From Ascarosepion bandense (taxonomy: Eukaryota; Mollusca; Cephalopoda; Sepiida; Sepiidae): a stretch of 64,000 bases of DNA. A program made the position numbers and the translations under genes. The notes under the pieces were generated by a model. The model was not told where the DNA came from and did not search any database. It was given only the letters and a program-made list of their open reading frames with translations. Each line of letters starts with the position of its first letter. Position 1 is the first letter of the stretch. The stretch is taken from positions 990,001 to 1,054,000 of the forward strand of contig JBBBDQ010000352.1 in assembly GCA_037127315.1 (NCBI GenBank), given 5' to 3'. Below, piece after piece: positions 9,070 to 21,110 of this stretch.

Positions 9070-9260
9070 TACTGATCCTGGGCATGACGGTAAACTACAT
9101 CCAGTATTAAGGCCTCTGATTGGGAAGTTGGGAGGAGCATGCAACCACCTCTTAATTGCTGTTGTTCCCAGGTCCACCCTGACCTAGAGTGGTAGCACCT
9201 GTTAGGGTCCCAGCTTTGGACAAAGAGTTAACCCCCAAACTGGAGTCAAAACACTATGAA
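9070..9260 (+). repeat. interspersed repeat L
   Basis: CTGGGCATGACGGTAAACT...CCACCTCTTAATTGCTG...GGTGGTAGCACC-type sequence recurs at 19372-19545, 43797-43885 and 48712-48885, each time followed by A-rich sequence with ATACATTTTTGAAG motifs. It has no coding capacity; its class is unknown. Confidence 0.65.
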
Positions 9261-9653
9261 TGTATAGAGATACACTTTTATAGAAATATATACATAAAAA
9301 TAGACTTTTATAGAAAAATATACATTTTTGAAGGAAAAATATTACCTACAATATATTTTTGAAGAAAAAATTATCACCATAACACATTTTTTTTTAAGGA
9401 CAAAAAAATTTTCTTAGCAAAACATTTTTGAACACAAAACTAGAAAACATTTTCAGTTTTCTAAAATAAAATAAAAAGTTTGATATGCCATGAAACAAAA
9501 CTCAGACTCAAATGTATGCGTGTGTAATATTTTGTATACGTATACATTTATGTATATAAATGTCTACACAATTTACTTTCCCAAAGATTTCTGATACACA
9601 TATTTAAAAATTGTCTTTCATTTTAATACATTTGACACACATATTAGTACACA
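9261..9653. other. A-rich tail region of repeat L
   Basis: Repeated short motifs such as ATACATTTTTGAAG occur; there is no gene. Confidence 0.4.
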
Positions 9654-10157
9654 TCTAAATTTATAAATGGAACTCTGTGTGCGTGTGTGTCCGTTACCTA
9701 TAGATTCCGAAATGGCTGAACTGATTTTCTTGAAAATTTACACAGTTGTGCTATAAGCGTCTGCTAGTATTCTTCGCTAGATTTTGTGTCAAGGTACTCC
9801 CGATAAATATCAAAAATCGATAATCAAAAAATCTGGTTATAGAAGGAGTGGTCTGATTTTAATCAAATTTGATATACTCATAGACAAAGATATAAGAAAC
9901 GATTTTCAGAAGTTTCAAGGTTGCAGTTCTTACAATAGTGCAGAAAATTGATAATATATATATATATATATATAAGGCAAGATGTTTGTGTGTGTGTCTG
10001 TTTATCTGTCTGTATGTCCTTTATACAAATCCACAATTTTTATTCGATTCTCACCAAACTTCACACAAATATTCTTTAGGCTGAGTCTGAGCTCCAGGAC
10101 CATGGATTAGTTTTAAAGCTTTCATTACATCCGAGCAACACCGGGCTATACTGCTAG
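9654..10157 (+). mobile_element. Helitron-like non-autonomous element
   Basis: It starts TCTAAATTTATAAATGGAAC and ends with a GC hairpin (CCGAGCAACACCGGG) followed by CTATACTGCTAG, flanked by A on the left and T on the right. A 5' TC, a 3' hairpin, CTRR and insertion between A and T are Helitron hallmarks. An internal (TA)n tract at 9952-9974 recurs in most copies, as in DINE-1/HINE elements. There are no protein remains. Other copies: 17150-17905, 39075-40064, 53692-54396, 60187-60775, 61254-61922. Confidence 0.62.
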
Positions 10158-10984
10158 TGCATACATATAAACAGACAAGCATTTCTACTGGAAATTGCTT
10201 CACTTTTCAAATCAGAGCATTTTAACTGTGTTGCTCTAATCAAAATCTTACTACGATGTGCTGTTTTTGCTATAGTAAAGTAGTAAACAAAGAAAAATTA
10301 GCTATAATTTCTTTTATGTCTAGTATAATTTTGTACAGATTGTTTTTCCTTATTTTTATTGTTATTATTATCACTAGGATTATTACTTGTATTATCATTG
10401 TCTTTGTTGCTTGTACACTTATTTCTCTCTTAAGTCTTTCCTGAATTTGTTGTCATTCCGCATTTAATCTGTTATGATCAGCTAATGAATAAAGATGATT
10501 TCAAATTAGCTTTGAAGCTTCTTGCTTTTGGCACAGCTGATATTTTGTGAACTTAACAGATTTGTACATAGCACCATAAACATTTGGTAGGGAAAACAAG
10601 CACAGAATGATAGACAAATACACACACTGATATACACACAAACTGATGAAAACACTGCAACAGATACATACACACACACATACACACACACAAATATATT
10701 CAAATACATAGGCTTTTATTTTCATTCAAATTTGGTATCATAGTTCTTGGACTGTGGGGAGGTCATATATACAAATTATAAGCCTGTAAACACACAGATA
10801 AATACAGACCATCAGATACACACAAACATGCATATAGAAATCTTTACATATACTTACACAAGTGCACATTTCGTTGTATATATTCATTCTGACATAAATT
10901 AAACATGTACACTTACATTATACATGCAAAAAAACACGCAAATATAGATTCGAATAAGTACAATTACAGCCATGCTCACACATA
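10158..10984. other. unassigned AT-rich sequence with (CA)n
   Basis: No gene is seen. Short CA-repeat stretches lie at about 10665-10695 and 10785-10870. Confidence 0.4.
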
Positions 10985-11378
10985 CACAACCGGTCATAAT
11001 TATTAGACCACCCAAGTTTTTTAAAAGAAATGACGTATTTCATACTATTTTTAGTATTTATTGCCATGTGGATAATTCTAAATGAAAATAGAATGATTCT
11101 TTTGTTATAACTTTGCAAAATTTTACAAGGTAAGGAAGCAAAGATGAACTCGTCCGAATCAGCCTAAACTTTCTTCATTCTTTCATTGATGAAACTGCAA
11201 TATAGGCAGTTATTAAATATTTATAAATTCATTTGATGCACATGTTATTGTGCAGTATTAACAAAAGAACCATTCTATTTTCATTTACAATTATTCACTT
11301 GGCAATAAACTTTAAAAAATATTATGAAATACATGTTTTTAAAACATTGGGGTGGCCTAATAATTATGGCCGGTAGTG
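10985..11378. mobile_element. Tc1/mariner-type MITE with long TIRs
   Basis: The ends CACAACCGGTCATAATTATT and its inverse (AATAATTATGGCCGGTAGTG) bound a 394-bp element flanked by TA on both sides (10983-10984, 11379-11380). The inverted similarity runs about 120 bases inward (GTATTTCAT..., TTATTGCCA..., AATGAAAATAGAAT). It has no coding content and is a non-autonomous Tc1/mariner derivative. Confidence 0.82.
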
Positions 11379-11453
11379 TACATATGCAAACATAAACACC
11401 TAAATAGTTAAGCCAATCGTATAACTTTGTACTAATTTACATATATGCAAATG

Positions 11454-11486
<33 letters not shown>

Positions 11487-12454
11487 TCAGTACATGTATA
11501 TATGTAAGAAAAAACTGAGAGATATAGCTACACACACAATGGAATAAATTAATCGAAAAAGGTGCGTGAAGAAAACAACCTACCCAACATCCAATGCCCA
11601 CACACACAAACAAACACAGTTCTCTACTTTGCCTTGACTGCAAAGTAGCACTTCGTCATCTGATTGGTCAGTCAAATGCATACATTTGCAGCAGACAAAA
11701 AAACTGATGTCTTGTAATTTGTTTGACCTGCAGGAAACCTCAGGCAGAAATTGATATGAGGCCTTGCCTCAGTTTTGCAATTTTGTCACTTAAGAGAATT
11801 TTTTTTTTCCAAACATGTAAGATGTTTTGTTCTTTTTTTGCCTTTTTAAACATTTATTTTTATTTAAATTTGGTATCATAGTTCTTGGATTGTGGTAGGT
11901 CATTTATTTATTTAATCTAGTTGACATATCTATTTAAAAAAAAACTGTCCTGTTGCTATGAAAGTTTTTTTGTTTTTTTCTTTCAATACAGCCTTTGAGC
12001 AGGTATCTTGGCCTAGGACAAGACTTAATAACTTATAATCACAGGCCAAAAAATTAAACAAATATGCATTTGTTTTTGTGATCAGATTGTCAGCTTTTAT
12101 CTGTCAAAATTTCTGAGATTTGGAGTTCGGCTAATATCAATACGCAATGCTTTTAAACCACTAGGCTACTCTGTGTTGGATTTTTTTTTATTTTCTGCTA
12201 TTTTTGCTGTGTTTTGTGTTGCCATATATACTTTGATAGTTCCATACTGTTTGCATATTTTCTGTTATTAAAAAATGATTGGTTTTCATATCTTCAGATA
12301 GCTCCTGCTATAACTACATTTTTCTGATTTTCCTTTGGCGCCTTCCATAGTTATGTACATTAATTTTGTAGGCAGTTACATTCAGTGAGCATTTATGCTT
12401 TGTTCGTTATTTTTTTTTAGTCATTTCAACCCAAGAAAGGCAAAAAAGCTACTA
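11379..12454. other. unassigned sequence
   Basis: (TA)n at 11456-11484. GTATCATAGTTCTTGGAxTGTGG occurs at 10735 and again at 11873, a short local repeat. No gene is recognised. Confidence 0.4.
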
Positions 12455-13512
12455 AGATGCAATGGTTTCTGATGAAAAAAATACTTTTCAGCAAAGCAAT
12501 GTCTTGATAAGTGTTATTCTAACTCCATTGGAAACAATGGTTAAGAGGCTGTATGCTGACATTAAATGCAGTCGTACAGACATAAATGATGCTGAACATT
12601 CAGATTGCCCAAGTTCGGCAGCTGCCCCAGAAAATATAAAAAATCAACAAACTTTTTTGTGCCGATCATAAATTGAAGTTGTGTGACATAGCATAGAAGT
12701 TGAACATATCAGAAGGCAGTGTATTCACCATTTTGCATGGGTATTTGTCAATGTGAAGGCTGTGTTCAAAGTGGGTGCCATGTTTGCTTACAGTCGGTCA
12801 AAAACAACAACATGTCAACAATTCAGAGCATTGTTTGCAACCGTTTTCATGCAACAAAGAGTTTTTGTATAAATATGTGATTATGGATGAAACATGGATC
12901 CACCACTTCACTCCAGTGTCAAATTAACAGTTAGCTGAGTTGACAGCAACCAGTAAAAGCCGTCCAACATGATCAAAGACGCAAACATCAGCAGGCAAGG
13001 TTTTGGCTTCTGTATTTTGGGATGGGCTAAGTATTTTGTTCATTGATTACCTTGAGAAATGAAGAACTATCTATAGCAGATATTATATAGCATTATTGGT
13101 GTATTTGAAAGAAGGAATTGCCAAAAAGCAGCCACAAATGAAGAAGAAAAAGTAATGTTTCACCAAGACAACACACCATGTCACAAGTTGATCACAGTGA
13201 TGGCAGAACTACATGAATTGCACTCTGAATTGCTTCCACTTACACCCTATTCTCCAGATCTGGCTCCCAGCAACTACTGGCTGTTTGCAGACCTCAAAAG
13301 AATGCTCAAGGGAAAGAGATTTGGCTCCAATGAAGAAGTGATATCAGAAACTGAGGCATATTTTGAGGTCAAAAATAAATTATTCTACAAAAAAGGCATA
13401 AAATTTTTAGAGAACTGTTGGAGAACTGGAAGGAGACTATGTTGATGAATAAAGTCGAATTTTGCCTGAAAGTTGTTTTATTAGTTAGGCTCAGGATTTC
13501 TTGAGTTATGAA
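12455..13512 (+). pseudogene. mariner transposase relic, second copy
   Basis: The plus strand matches the mariner at 271-1554 in inverse orientation. 12462-12671 holds the N-terminal part, about 12880 the TWIHHF block, and 13155-13445 the C-terminal part with FHQDNTPCH and YSPDLAPSNYWLF. The spacing from HQD to LAPSN is 34 residues, the mariner D34D geometry, but the third catalytic residue is Asn. The right end near 13512 keeps a degraded TIR; the left TIR was not found. Frameshifts and stops make it inactive. Confidence 0.82.
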
Positions 13513-13844
13513 TTAGTGTAGAAATTATGGTTATATCTAGCAATCAAACTGTAAAATTACGAGACCTAACTACCAGTTTAATAATGCACTTAACTTTATA
13601 GAGTAAGGTACTAAATAGAATAGTTTATCAGAGCAATTACTGTTAATATATCTTACTTCAGTTACTAGTGGTTGTTTATGGTGTTCTGGTGATTTTTCTA
13701 TTTTTTATGATTTGTTATACATCTTAAGTACAACTAAATTTTAAAGCTTTTCTGTTAAAGGCTTTTTGCAATTTAGTTGATTATGGAAACTGTTTTTGAT
13801 GATATTGATAATTATTTTATCAATATTTGTTTTTTATGACATAG
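13513..13844. other. unassigned sequence
   Basis: No gene or repeat is recognised. Confidence 0.4.
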
Positions 13845-14405
13845 AAATTCAGATACCTGGAAAATACCTGGATTCTGGTGTTCTAACCAAAGATGAAAAG
13901 TGCAACAATGAGATCTGTAGACAATTGGCATAGCCAAGCATTTGTTTCAGAAGCTGACTAGAGTATTGAGAGACAGAAAAAATTCACTGGAAACAAAGAA
14001 ATCAGTACTAGATCACCATGTGATATCTGTTCTTCAATATGTCAGTGAATGCTGGACAATCTCCTCAAAGCTGAAAAAGAGACTTAGAGCAGCCAAAATG
14101 TGTTTCTACAGAAGGATGCTGATAATACCATGCACTGAACATGTGATCAATGATGAGGTTTTGCAGGGAATGGTAACTAATACTTAATGAGAAAGGAGGG
14201 CTTGGAGAACTTGATACTCACAGTTCAGATAGGGGGGAAAGAGAGACAGGGGAGAGCAATACGTACCATACTTGGTGGGGTTGATCAAGTGAATGGTAGA
14301 GTGGGGTTTGGGTGGGGTAACAGGAGAAACTATGTTAAGAGCTACAAGAAATGATGTGAAAGGCCACAATTGCTTATGTTCTGAAGAGACACAGCACATA
14401 GATGA
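13845..14405 (+). mobile_element. LINE family R, 3' fragment
   Basis: Encodes the C-terminal half of a non-LTR reverse transcriptase polyprotein: a KYLDSGVLTKDEKCNNEI-like stretch, FQKLTRVLRDRKNSLETKKS, SECWTISSKL, CFYRRMLIIPCTEHV, then the basic 3' end. Frameshifts lie near 13930 and 14180. It corresponds to 52.4-53.1 kb. Inactive. Confidence 0.75.
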
Positions 14406-14757
14406 AGAAGGGTTGAACCATATGATGTTTCTGTTGAATTTTTCTGTTTTCTTTTACAAAGCAATATTGAAAACCTTATAACTTGAATTTTCAGGCCACT
14501 TTCCAAAATCAGTGATTATATATATGTACTGATTTTGTGAAACTTTAAAATTTTTTTTTTGTTCATGTGTCTGTCTGTGTGCATTCATTTCTAAGAGTTC
14601 TTGGTCTGATCAAGAAGCCCTTTCAAAATGAATCTATTAGTGATTCTATATTTAAAAATGTTCTTATTTCCATATTTATGCATGTAATTCAGGATATTTT
14701 TTTTAAAATACCAAATTCCTCTTACAGAAATTTTTCAGAATTTGATGAGAAAAAAAT
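14406..14757. other. unassigned sequence
   Basis: No recognised element. Confidence 0.4.
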
Positions 14758-14990
14758 AAAAATACTCACCCACCAAAAAAAAAGTCACCCACCAAAATAA
14801 ATGAAAAAAATAGTCAGACACAAAAAATAAAAATAGTCACCCACCAAAAAAACAGTCACCCACAAAAAATAGTCACCCATAAAAAAAAATAATAGTTACC
14901 CACAAAAAAATAGTCACCTGCCAAAAAAATAATCACCCACCCAAAAAATAGTCACCAACAAAAAAATAGTCACCCACCAAAAAATGCTGA
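14758..14990. repeat. minisatellite, about 18-20 base unit
   Basis: About a dozen variable copies of AAAAATAGTCACCCACCA. Unit length varies mainly in the A run. Confidence 0.8.
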
Positions 14991-16226
14991 ACAGAAAATC
15001 AGCTGGAAATCAAAGACAAAAAATAATCTATTATTGATTTATTTTTCGCATTTTTCTACACTACGGGGTTTTGTGTTGGATGATGATTGTTCCATAAAAC
15101 AAAAGGGTCTGTTTAAGGGTTTTCCATGAAAGATGACCTTTTGATGTGATGCATGTAAGTCTAGTTCAGGATTTGTCTTTTGCTTCCAATTTAGCTCGAC
15201 AAAAAGAAGAAAAATCAAAATTTAATAATAAACAATAAACATTTTGCATATACATGTTTATGGTTGGATAAATGTTTGTTTAGTTTATTCAATAAATACA
15301 ATAAGTAAACAAACTTTTAACCAAACCTCTCACACACACTGTGTGTGGTTGTATATATAATCTTTATAAATAAACAAATATATATATATATAAGGCAATC
15401 TGTGAGTCTGTGTGTGACTGTTCACTATGCACGTCTACATTTTTTAAGCTATGCCATTCAAACTTTCTAGAGACACATATCTACAGGGAAGCCAGGTTGA
15501 CACATACTTTTGAGTTTAAGTTTGGAAGTTTTTCCTTTTGACTTTTTGGCCAACAGAGCCAATTATTTACATTTGCTCTGTAAAATATCTAAGATCCAAG
15601 ATGGTTGCTAAATTATGTGTCAAATGCGACTAAACTAATTTTTTATTGAAAAAGAAATGAGCCTTTATATTTAATTTTTACTCCGATGTTTGGTCAACAA
15701 AAAAATGTGAATATTTTTTTTCGTAATTTTGAAAATAAAGAAATATGTAAAAAAAAATGTTTTTTTAACAAAAACAAAATATGTAAAAAAAAAATGGTAT
15801 CTTCTCCTACTATTAAAATGTTCTGAGTTGTACGGGCAACACCAGGTTATGATGCTAGTACATATATGAAAAAGAAAGAAGACAAGTGGAAAACTATTTT
15901 TGCCTATGTGTTTCATCTGCTGACAGATTTTATCAAGGCAAAGAAATGAAATTAATTTTATTTTAAAGTATCTATAAACAAAATGTTGTTGGTTACTGGA
16001 AAAAAACACTCATAAAATATTCAAAAGATGAACAGAAATTATTAAACATTTAAAAAATGTCTTATTTCACACACAAAGAGAATTTTTTTCCTGTTCAGTA
16101 TATTGTTATGCTATAAGATGATGGTAATTAACCGTTTTCTGTCTTTTTTTTTTTTTGGTATGTTTGCTTGGGAAAATATTGATTCTATTAGGAATTGTGA
16201 TATTGGGGAAAAAAGAGGGCATAGAT

Positions 16227-16276
<50 letters not shown>

Positions 16277-16345
16277 GAGTGTTTACGCACAGTGCTCAAT
16301 GTGGTATAACACAGCAAAAAGTATATATTAATAAATATACATATT
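14991..16345. other. unassigned sequence
   Basis: AT-rich with poly(A)/poly(T) runs and (TA)n at about 16227-16278. The 112-codon minus-strand frame at 15671-16009 is Phe/Lys-rich and looks like chance. Confidence 0.4.
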
Positions 16346-16349
16346 CTCC

Positions 16350-16450
16350 TATATTTTAAGCATGGCCCGAAGTTTCATGCAACATACAATCATCAGGCGC
16401 ATATTATTAACTGCAGTTCATAATATGCACTTAAAATGTAGGATAATATA
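16350..16450. repeat. inverted repeat with a hammerhead-like core on the minus strand
   Basis: The arms CCTATATTTTAAGCAT and its inverse ATGCACTTAAAATGTAGG enclose about 65 bases. The minus strand inside reads CCTGATGATTGTATG... ...GCATGAAAC, i.e. CTGATGA and GAAA boxes, but stem II pairing is weak and no clear cleavage triplet follows. A (TA)n tract follows on the right. It resembles the PLE-type ends elsewhere in the window. Confidence 0.45.
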
Positions 16451-17149
16451 TATATATAATTAATGTGAAGAGGTTTTTTTTACTTAAATGAGCAGTGTTG
16501 TTTCAGTCATGGTGACTTTGAAGTTTTGTGAAGGCATTATTCGTGAAGTATCTTGACATTTCAGGATTTTTGTCTTTTTTGTTGAAAAACTATAGGGTAC
16601 TGCTAGAGACTGATCAAGAAAATTAACTTGTCCGTAACATGTATTGTTCTTCAATTTGTGAACATCTTATAAAAAATAGTAAGTGTGCCATACAGTTTAA
16701 TGTGGATTGGTTTTCTGTATTGACTAATTCATATTCACTTTTCTTTAGAAGGTACTGGAGTTTGTTTACATCAGGTCTTGAAGACTCACACTGTGTAAAC
16801 AGTGGGAGTGTTTGCTGGTGACTAGTCTTTAGCAGTTTATTCCCTCTTTCTCATCATTGACCATTTCATTTTTCATTAAGCTCTCCCAATTAAAAAACTT
16901 TGACGAGCAGGAGCAAAACCGTTTTTTTTTTTTTTAATTATTTCATCCTCATTATGCCCTTTAACATAAAAATTATGACATGTAAAGCAATACTCAAGTC
17001 CTGTACTACAAAAAATCTGTTTAAATATATATATATGTATATATATAAACCTCAGGCACCTAAAAAAAGAAATCACTTAGCTTCCTTCAAGATTTACACA
17101 TCTTGCTTTTTATTACAGTGAAAAAGCAAGTAACAAGCACTTAATATTT
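16451..17149. other. unassigned sequence
   Basis: No gene or repeat is recognised. Confidence 0.4.
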
Positions 17150-17460
17150 TCTAAACTTATTTATAAATGGAAATTTGTGTGTGTGTGTGTGTGTCTATTA
17201 TCAATAGACTCCAAAATGGCTGAACTGATTTTCCTAAAAATTTACACAGTTGAACTATAAGCGTCTGCAAGTGTTCTTAGCTAGGTTTGTGTCAAGGTAC
17301 TCCTGATAAATATCAAAAATTGATAATCAAAAAAATTGGGTTATAGAAGGAGTGGTCCGATTTTAATCAAATTTGATACACTCATAGACAAAGACATAAG
17401 AAATGATATTCAGAAGTTTCAAGGTTGCAGTTCTTACAATAGTGCAGAAAATCGATAATG

Positions 17461-17516
<56 letters not shown>

Positions 17517-17905
17517 GCAAGATGTTTGTGTGTGTGTGTCTGTTTATCTGCCTGTATGTCTGTATTTTTTTCAGCCCTTTTACTTTAGTTTTTGCTTCAG
17601 GTTTGGCTCTAAGTAGGTATAATTGTAGTTCTTAGTCTCAGCCATGATACCATTTACTCAGAGGACTTATTTAGCCTTCAAAATTCAGTTTATGACAAAA
17701 AAAAACTTATTTGATATCGATACCAGGAAATCAAAATTTGACTTACATCCATTCATTTTTCTTTCAGTCTACAGTTTCGCTTTAACTGGAAACAACTATT
17801 GCTTTTTAGTCTTTCATGCCATCGTCAAAATAGTCTGAGCTCCAGGACCATGGATTACTTTTAAAGCTTTCATTACACCCGAGCAATGCCAGGCTATAGT
17901 GCTAG
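17150..17905 (+). mobile_element. Helitron-like non-autonomous element
   Basis: Starts TCTAAACTTATTTATAAATG and ends CAGGCTATAGTGCTAG followed by T. An internal (TA)n tract lies at about 17460-17513. At 756 bp it is longer than the 9.6 kb copy because it keeps the AAAGCAATAGTTG-type block (seen inverted at 17790). Confidence 0.62.
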
Positions 17906-18780
17906 TTAAATATAAACACAGTCACAATGTGCTGGTCATACTTGGAAATTAACAATCTATCTACTTTCAGCAACTTGTTCATCATTTATTAAACTAAGTC
18001 AGTCAGTTATGTAATTCCCTTTCTTTGACATTCCTTGTACTTTGTTTTTTTTTCTCACTGTAATCTCTTATGCGCAAGTTGCAGATCTGCCTTGACTGGG
18101 GTGAACTGATTATAAACAATAGGAAAAAATATGAAATTGATGTTTAAGTTCTTAATGTTATCAAGTGTTCAAATGATGCTTTAAATACATACATTTTCAT
18201 TTTTCACTGTGATCTTCTTTTTCATAAACTAAGTCATTTTACTTCTTAGCTTCATAAACATCTTATAACAAAGAGATTGCTACCTAGCCACACAAGAGAT
18301 AAAATAACTAAAAAGTTAGAAACAAAAATATCGAAATACATGTGGTATTTTATTTTTATCAGATACAAGAAGGAATACCAAAATTAATTAAAAAAATAGA
18401 CGTTTGCTTCAGATTTCCTAAAATTTCACCTAATACGAGGTTCGAGAGCCACTCAAGGTAGCAGGTTACCTTTAAAAGGGTTAATGTGAATAAGGTGTGA
18501 TATGAATGAAAAAGAAGTGTCCTGTTTTTAAAATGTTTTAACTGTGGCACCTAATTCGATATTGGCAAATTTAGCAAAGCCATTTGGAGATAACTAACAT
18601 CTTTGGTGTAAAGATCTGAACTGGTGGGATTAAACAACAGAGCTCATTGAGAATATTTGAAGTGGGTTGTACCAAAAATTTTTCAGCAAACATTTATAAA
18701 CCTTATTTATCTTTACCAAAAAAATATGTTTGCTATATTTGAATAATTAGAGATTGCATTGGTCATATATTTCAGCATGA
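17906..18780. other. unassigned sequence
   Basis: No gene or repeat family is recognised. Confidence 0.4.
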
Positions 18781-18781
18781 T

Positions 18782-19125
18782 CAATTGGAGTAGATAGACT
18801 AAACTATCACCTGGTTCACACTCCACCCACGTCTATTGAACAGGTGAAGAGGCTCATCCCTTGTTCCTTGTTTAGGATGTGGTCTCCAGTTTTCTCTTTT
18901 CCAATCTTTTACTCTTTTTTTTTTTCAATTGGAGTAGATAGACTAAACTATCGCCCAGTTCACACTCCACCCATGTCTATTGAACAAGTGAAGAAGCTCA
19001 TCCCTTGTTCCTTGTTTAAGATGTGGTCTCCGACTTTCTCTTTTCCCATCTTTTCACTCCTACGTAGCCCCCTGCGCTTCAGTGGCGTTACCGCCTTGCT
19101 CGGGGTGATATGATTTTTAAAAAAA
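18782..19125 (+). mobile_element. family G: tandem-unit element with LINE J tail
   Basis: Two tandem units (period about 147 bases) begin TCAATTGGAGTAGATAGACT and include CACTCCACCCACGTCTATTG. The last unit continues into a tail, ACGTAGCCCCCTGCGC...CCTTGCTCGGGGTGATATGA followed by A's, which matches the 3' tail of LINE J (20.8 kb). There is no coding sequence. It is inferred to be mobilised by the LINE J machinery. Confidence 0.65.
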
Positions 19126-20042
19126 TTGAGTAATCTTCATTTTTATTATATATTTATCTCTATGAAAGAAGATATTATTTCCTGAAAAAATTGGTTTGTA
19201 TTTAAATTGAAAGCAGAGTATCTTTATGTTAATGTTATTTTCTGTTACTGACTTTTTCTCTAATTTTATTTTTCCCTGTCAGCTGAGACTTCAGAATACA
19301 CGAACTGCAGTGGGGTAATCTCCCTATTAATAAGCTGTTCTGGGTGTGACAATAAAATACATCCAGGTCCTGGGTATAATGATAAACTGCTTTTAACAAC
19401 AAGGTCTTCGATTGGGAGGTTGTGTGGAGTATGGAATCACCTCTTAATTGCTGTTGTTACCAGGTCCACCTTAACCCGGGATGGATTCACCTATTGGGTG
19501 TTTCAGCTATGGACAAATAGATTTGTGACCTCTATTTGAAGGTTAACTATGAAACTATACAAATACATTTTTAAAGTAAAAATTCCAGCAATATTTTGTT
19601 GGAGAAGAAAATAATACTATGAATACATTTTTGAAAAAAAAAATATTACCAGCAACTCTCGACAAAACCCTCTTTACAAAAATATGTCAATGAAACCTGA
19701 TCAACAAAATGATTTCTTAAAAAAATTATATATTCTAGTCATAAGCATCTATTGTAAAAAACTTGTTGGCATTAAATAACCCATTGAGGTGTTGATATGC
19801 TGTAAAACAAACCAAACCAATGTGGCTACATTATATCTATTTTATCGCTTTAATAAAATTTTTTAACCATGCAAGAATACAGAATGTGAAACAGAAATAC
19901 CTTCCACAAAATGGTAATATCTAGATGAAAACACCATTGCCACAAATGTCTTAACATCACATGGAAGGTATTTCTGCCACACCATGTATGAATGAATAAA
20001 ATGCAAATTCAAATAAATTTCTTACACAAATTTATAAACATA
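19126..20042. other. repeat L copy and flanking A-rich sequence
   Basis: 19372-19545 is a diverged copy of repeat L (ATTGGGAGGTTGTGTGG, CACCTCTTAATTGCTG). The rest is A-rich with no gene. Confidence 0.5.
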
Positions 20043-20845
20043 CATTAAAATTATTTATGCTTCCAAAACAAAGCTGCTATCTATTAACCATTACAGACAA
20101 TCACTTCTACTCCCCATTAGCATGGATCAAGCTAGTCTCCCTGAAAGCAAAACACTGCGCCACCTCGGGTTAACTCTCACAACAGACCTCAAGTGGAATG
20201 ACTATATAAAATCCATAGCTAAATCTGCTGCTAAGAAAGTCGGTTCTCTGTGTAGGGCCATAAAGATTTTTTTTTGCCTGGAACAATCCTGCACATTTAT
20301 AAATCTACCATCCGCCCGTGCATTGGATATTGCTGCCATCTGGTTGGGTGCTCCTACTATCCACCTAGGTGTCCTTGACAAAATCCAACGGAGAATCTGT
20401 AATGTGATCGATCTCGACTTGACAGCTCAGATACAGCCACTTTCTCACCTGTGCAAAGTGGCTTTCCTGTATCTCTTCTACAAATACTTTCATGGCTTCT
20501 GCTCTGATGAACTTAGCTCACTGGTACCCCCTATACATGAATTTACTCAAGCTACAAATTCTACGCCAGCATCTTCTTTTCTTGCATTCCTGCCTGTAGA
20601 ATTTCCATTTACTTGCTTTCCCAACAGCTACAATCTCCAAGAATTTAAATGTAAAGTCAGTCGTCATCTCCTATCTCACTAACCTGCTCCTTTCTCGATC
20701 CACTCCACTCTCATCAGTATTCTCATCCTTCTCTTACCCACTTCCTGACACCCCCTATAACCTGTCGCTCTTTCTCATAACTTTCCTCCTATGTAACCCC
20801 CTGCAGTAAAATGCCTTGCTTGGGGGTGATAGGATTATAAAAAAA
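20043..20845 (+). pseudogene. LINE family J, reverse transcriptase C-terminus and 3' tail
   Basis: The best family J copy: an open stretch 20122-20682 (186 codons). It has SKTLRHLGLTLTTDLKWNDY (the post-RT segment typical of jockey/CR1-group LINEs), KIQRRICNVI, LFYKYFHGFCSDELSSL and the terminal CFPNSYNLQEFKCKVSRHLL ending at the stop. A stretch around FLPVEFPF has lost part of the usual SFF..T..LWNSLP block. The 3' UTR ends CCTTGCTTGGGGGTGATAGG followed by A's. The endonuclease and catalytic RT motifs are absent: a 5'-truncated, dead copy. Confidence 0.8.
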
Positions 20846-21110
20846 AAACAAAAAAAAAGTGTTGGTGTTTACTCACACACAAGGAATGGGCGAACTTATG
20901 ACTCTCTTCATAAGAGTTTGAGTCAGAGTCTAGCTACATCTAGTACAAGGCTTGCGCATTTGTCTGTCACATAATCTTGCTAAACATTATGTGATAATAC
21001 AGGCTTATAGACCTTTACTAAATTTTACCTAATCTGGCACAAGGCCTCAATTGTGTGTATTTCCAGTAAAGATTATATTCACTTCACTTTTCTCAATTTA
21101 TTGATAAACC
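20846..21110. other. unassigned sequence before the satellite
   Basis: No gene. Confidence 0.4.

Noticed and set aside
15671..16009. 112-codon minus-strand frame
   Set aside because: Low-complexity Phe/Lys/Thr composition over poly(A)/poly(T) runs; no family signature.
16364..16402. A further hammerhead ribozyme on the minus strand
   Set aside because: CTGATGA and GAAAC are present, but stem II pairs poorly and no GTC-type cleavage site follows, so it is kept only as a PLE-like repeat with a hammerhead-like core.
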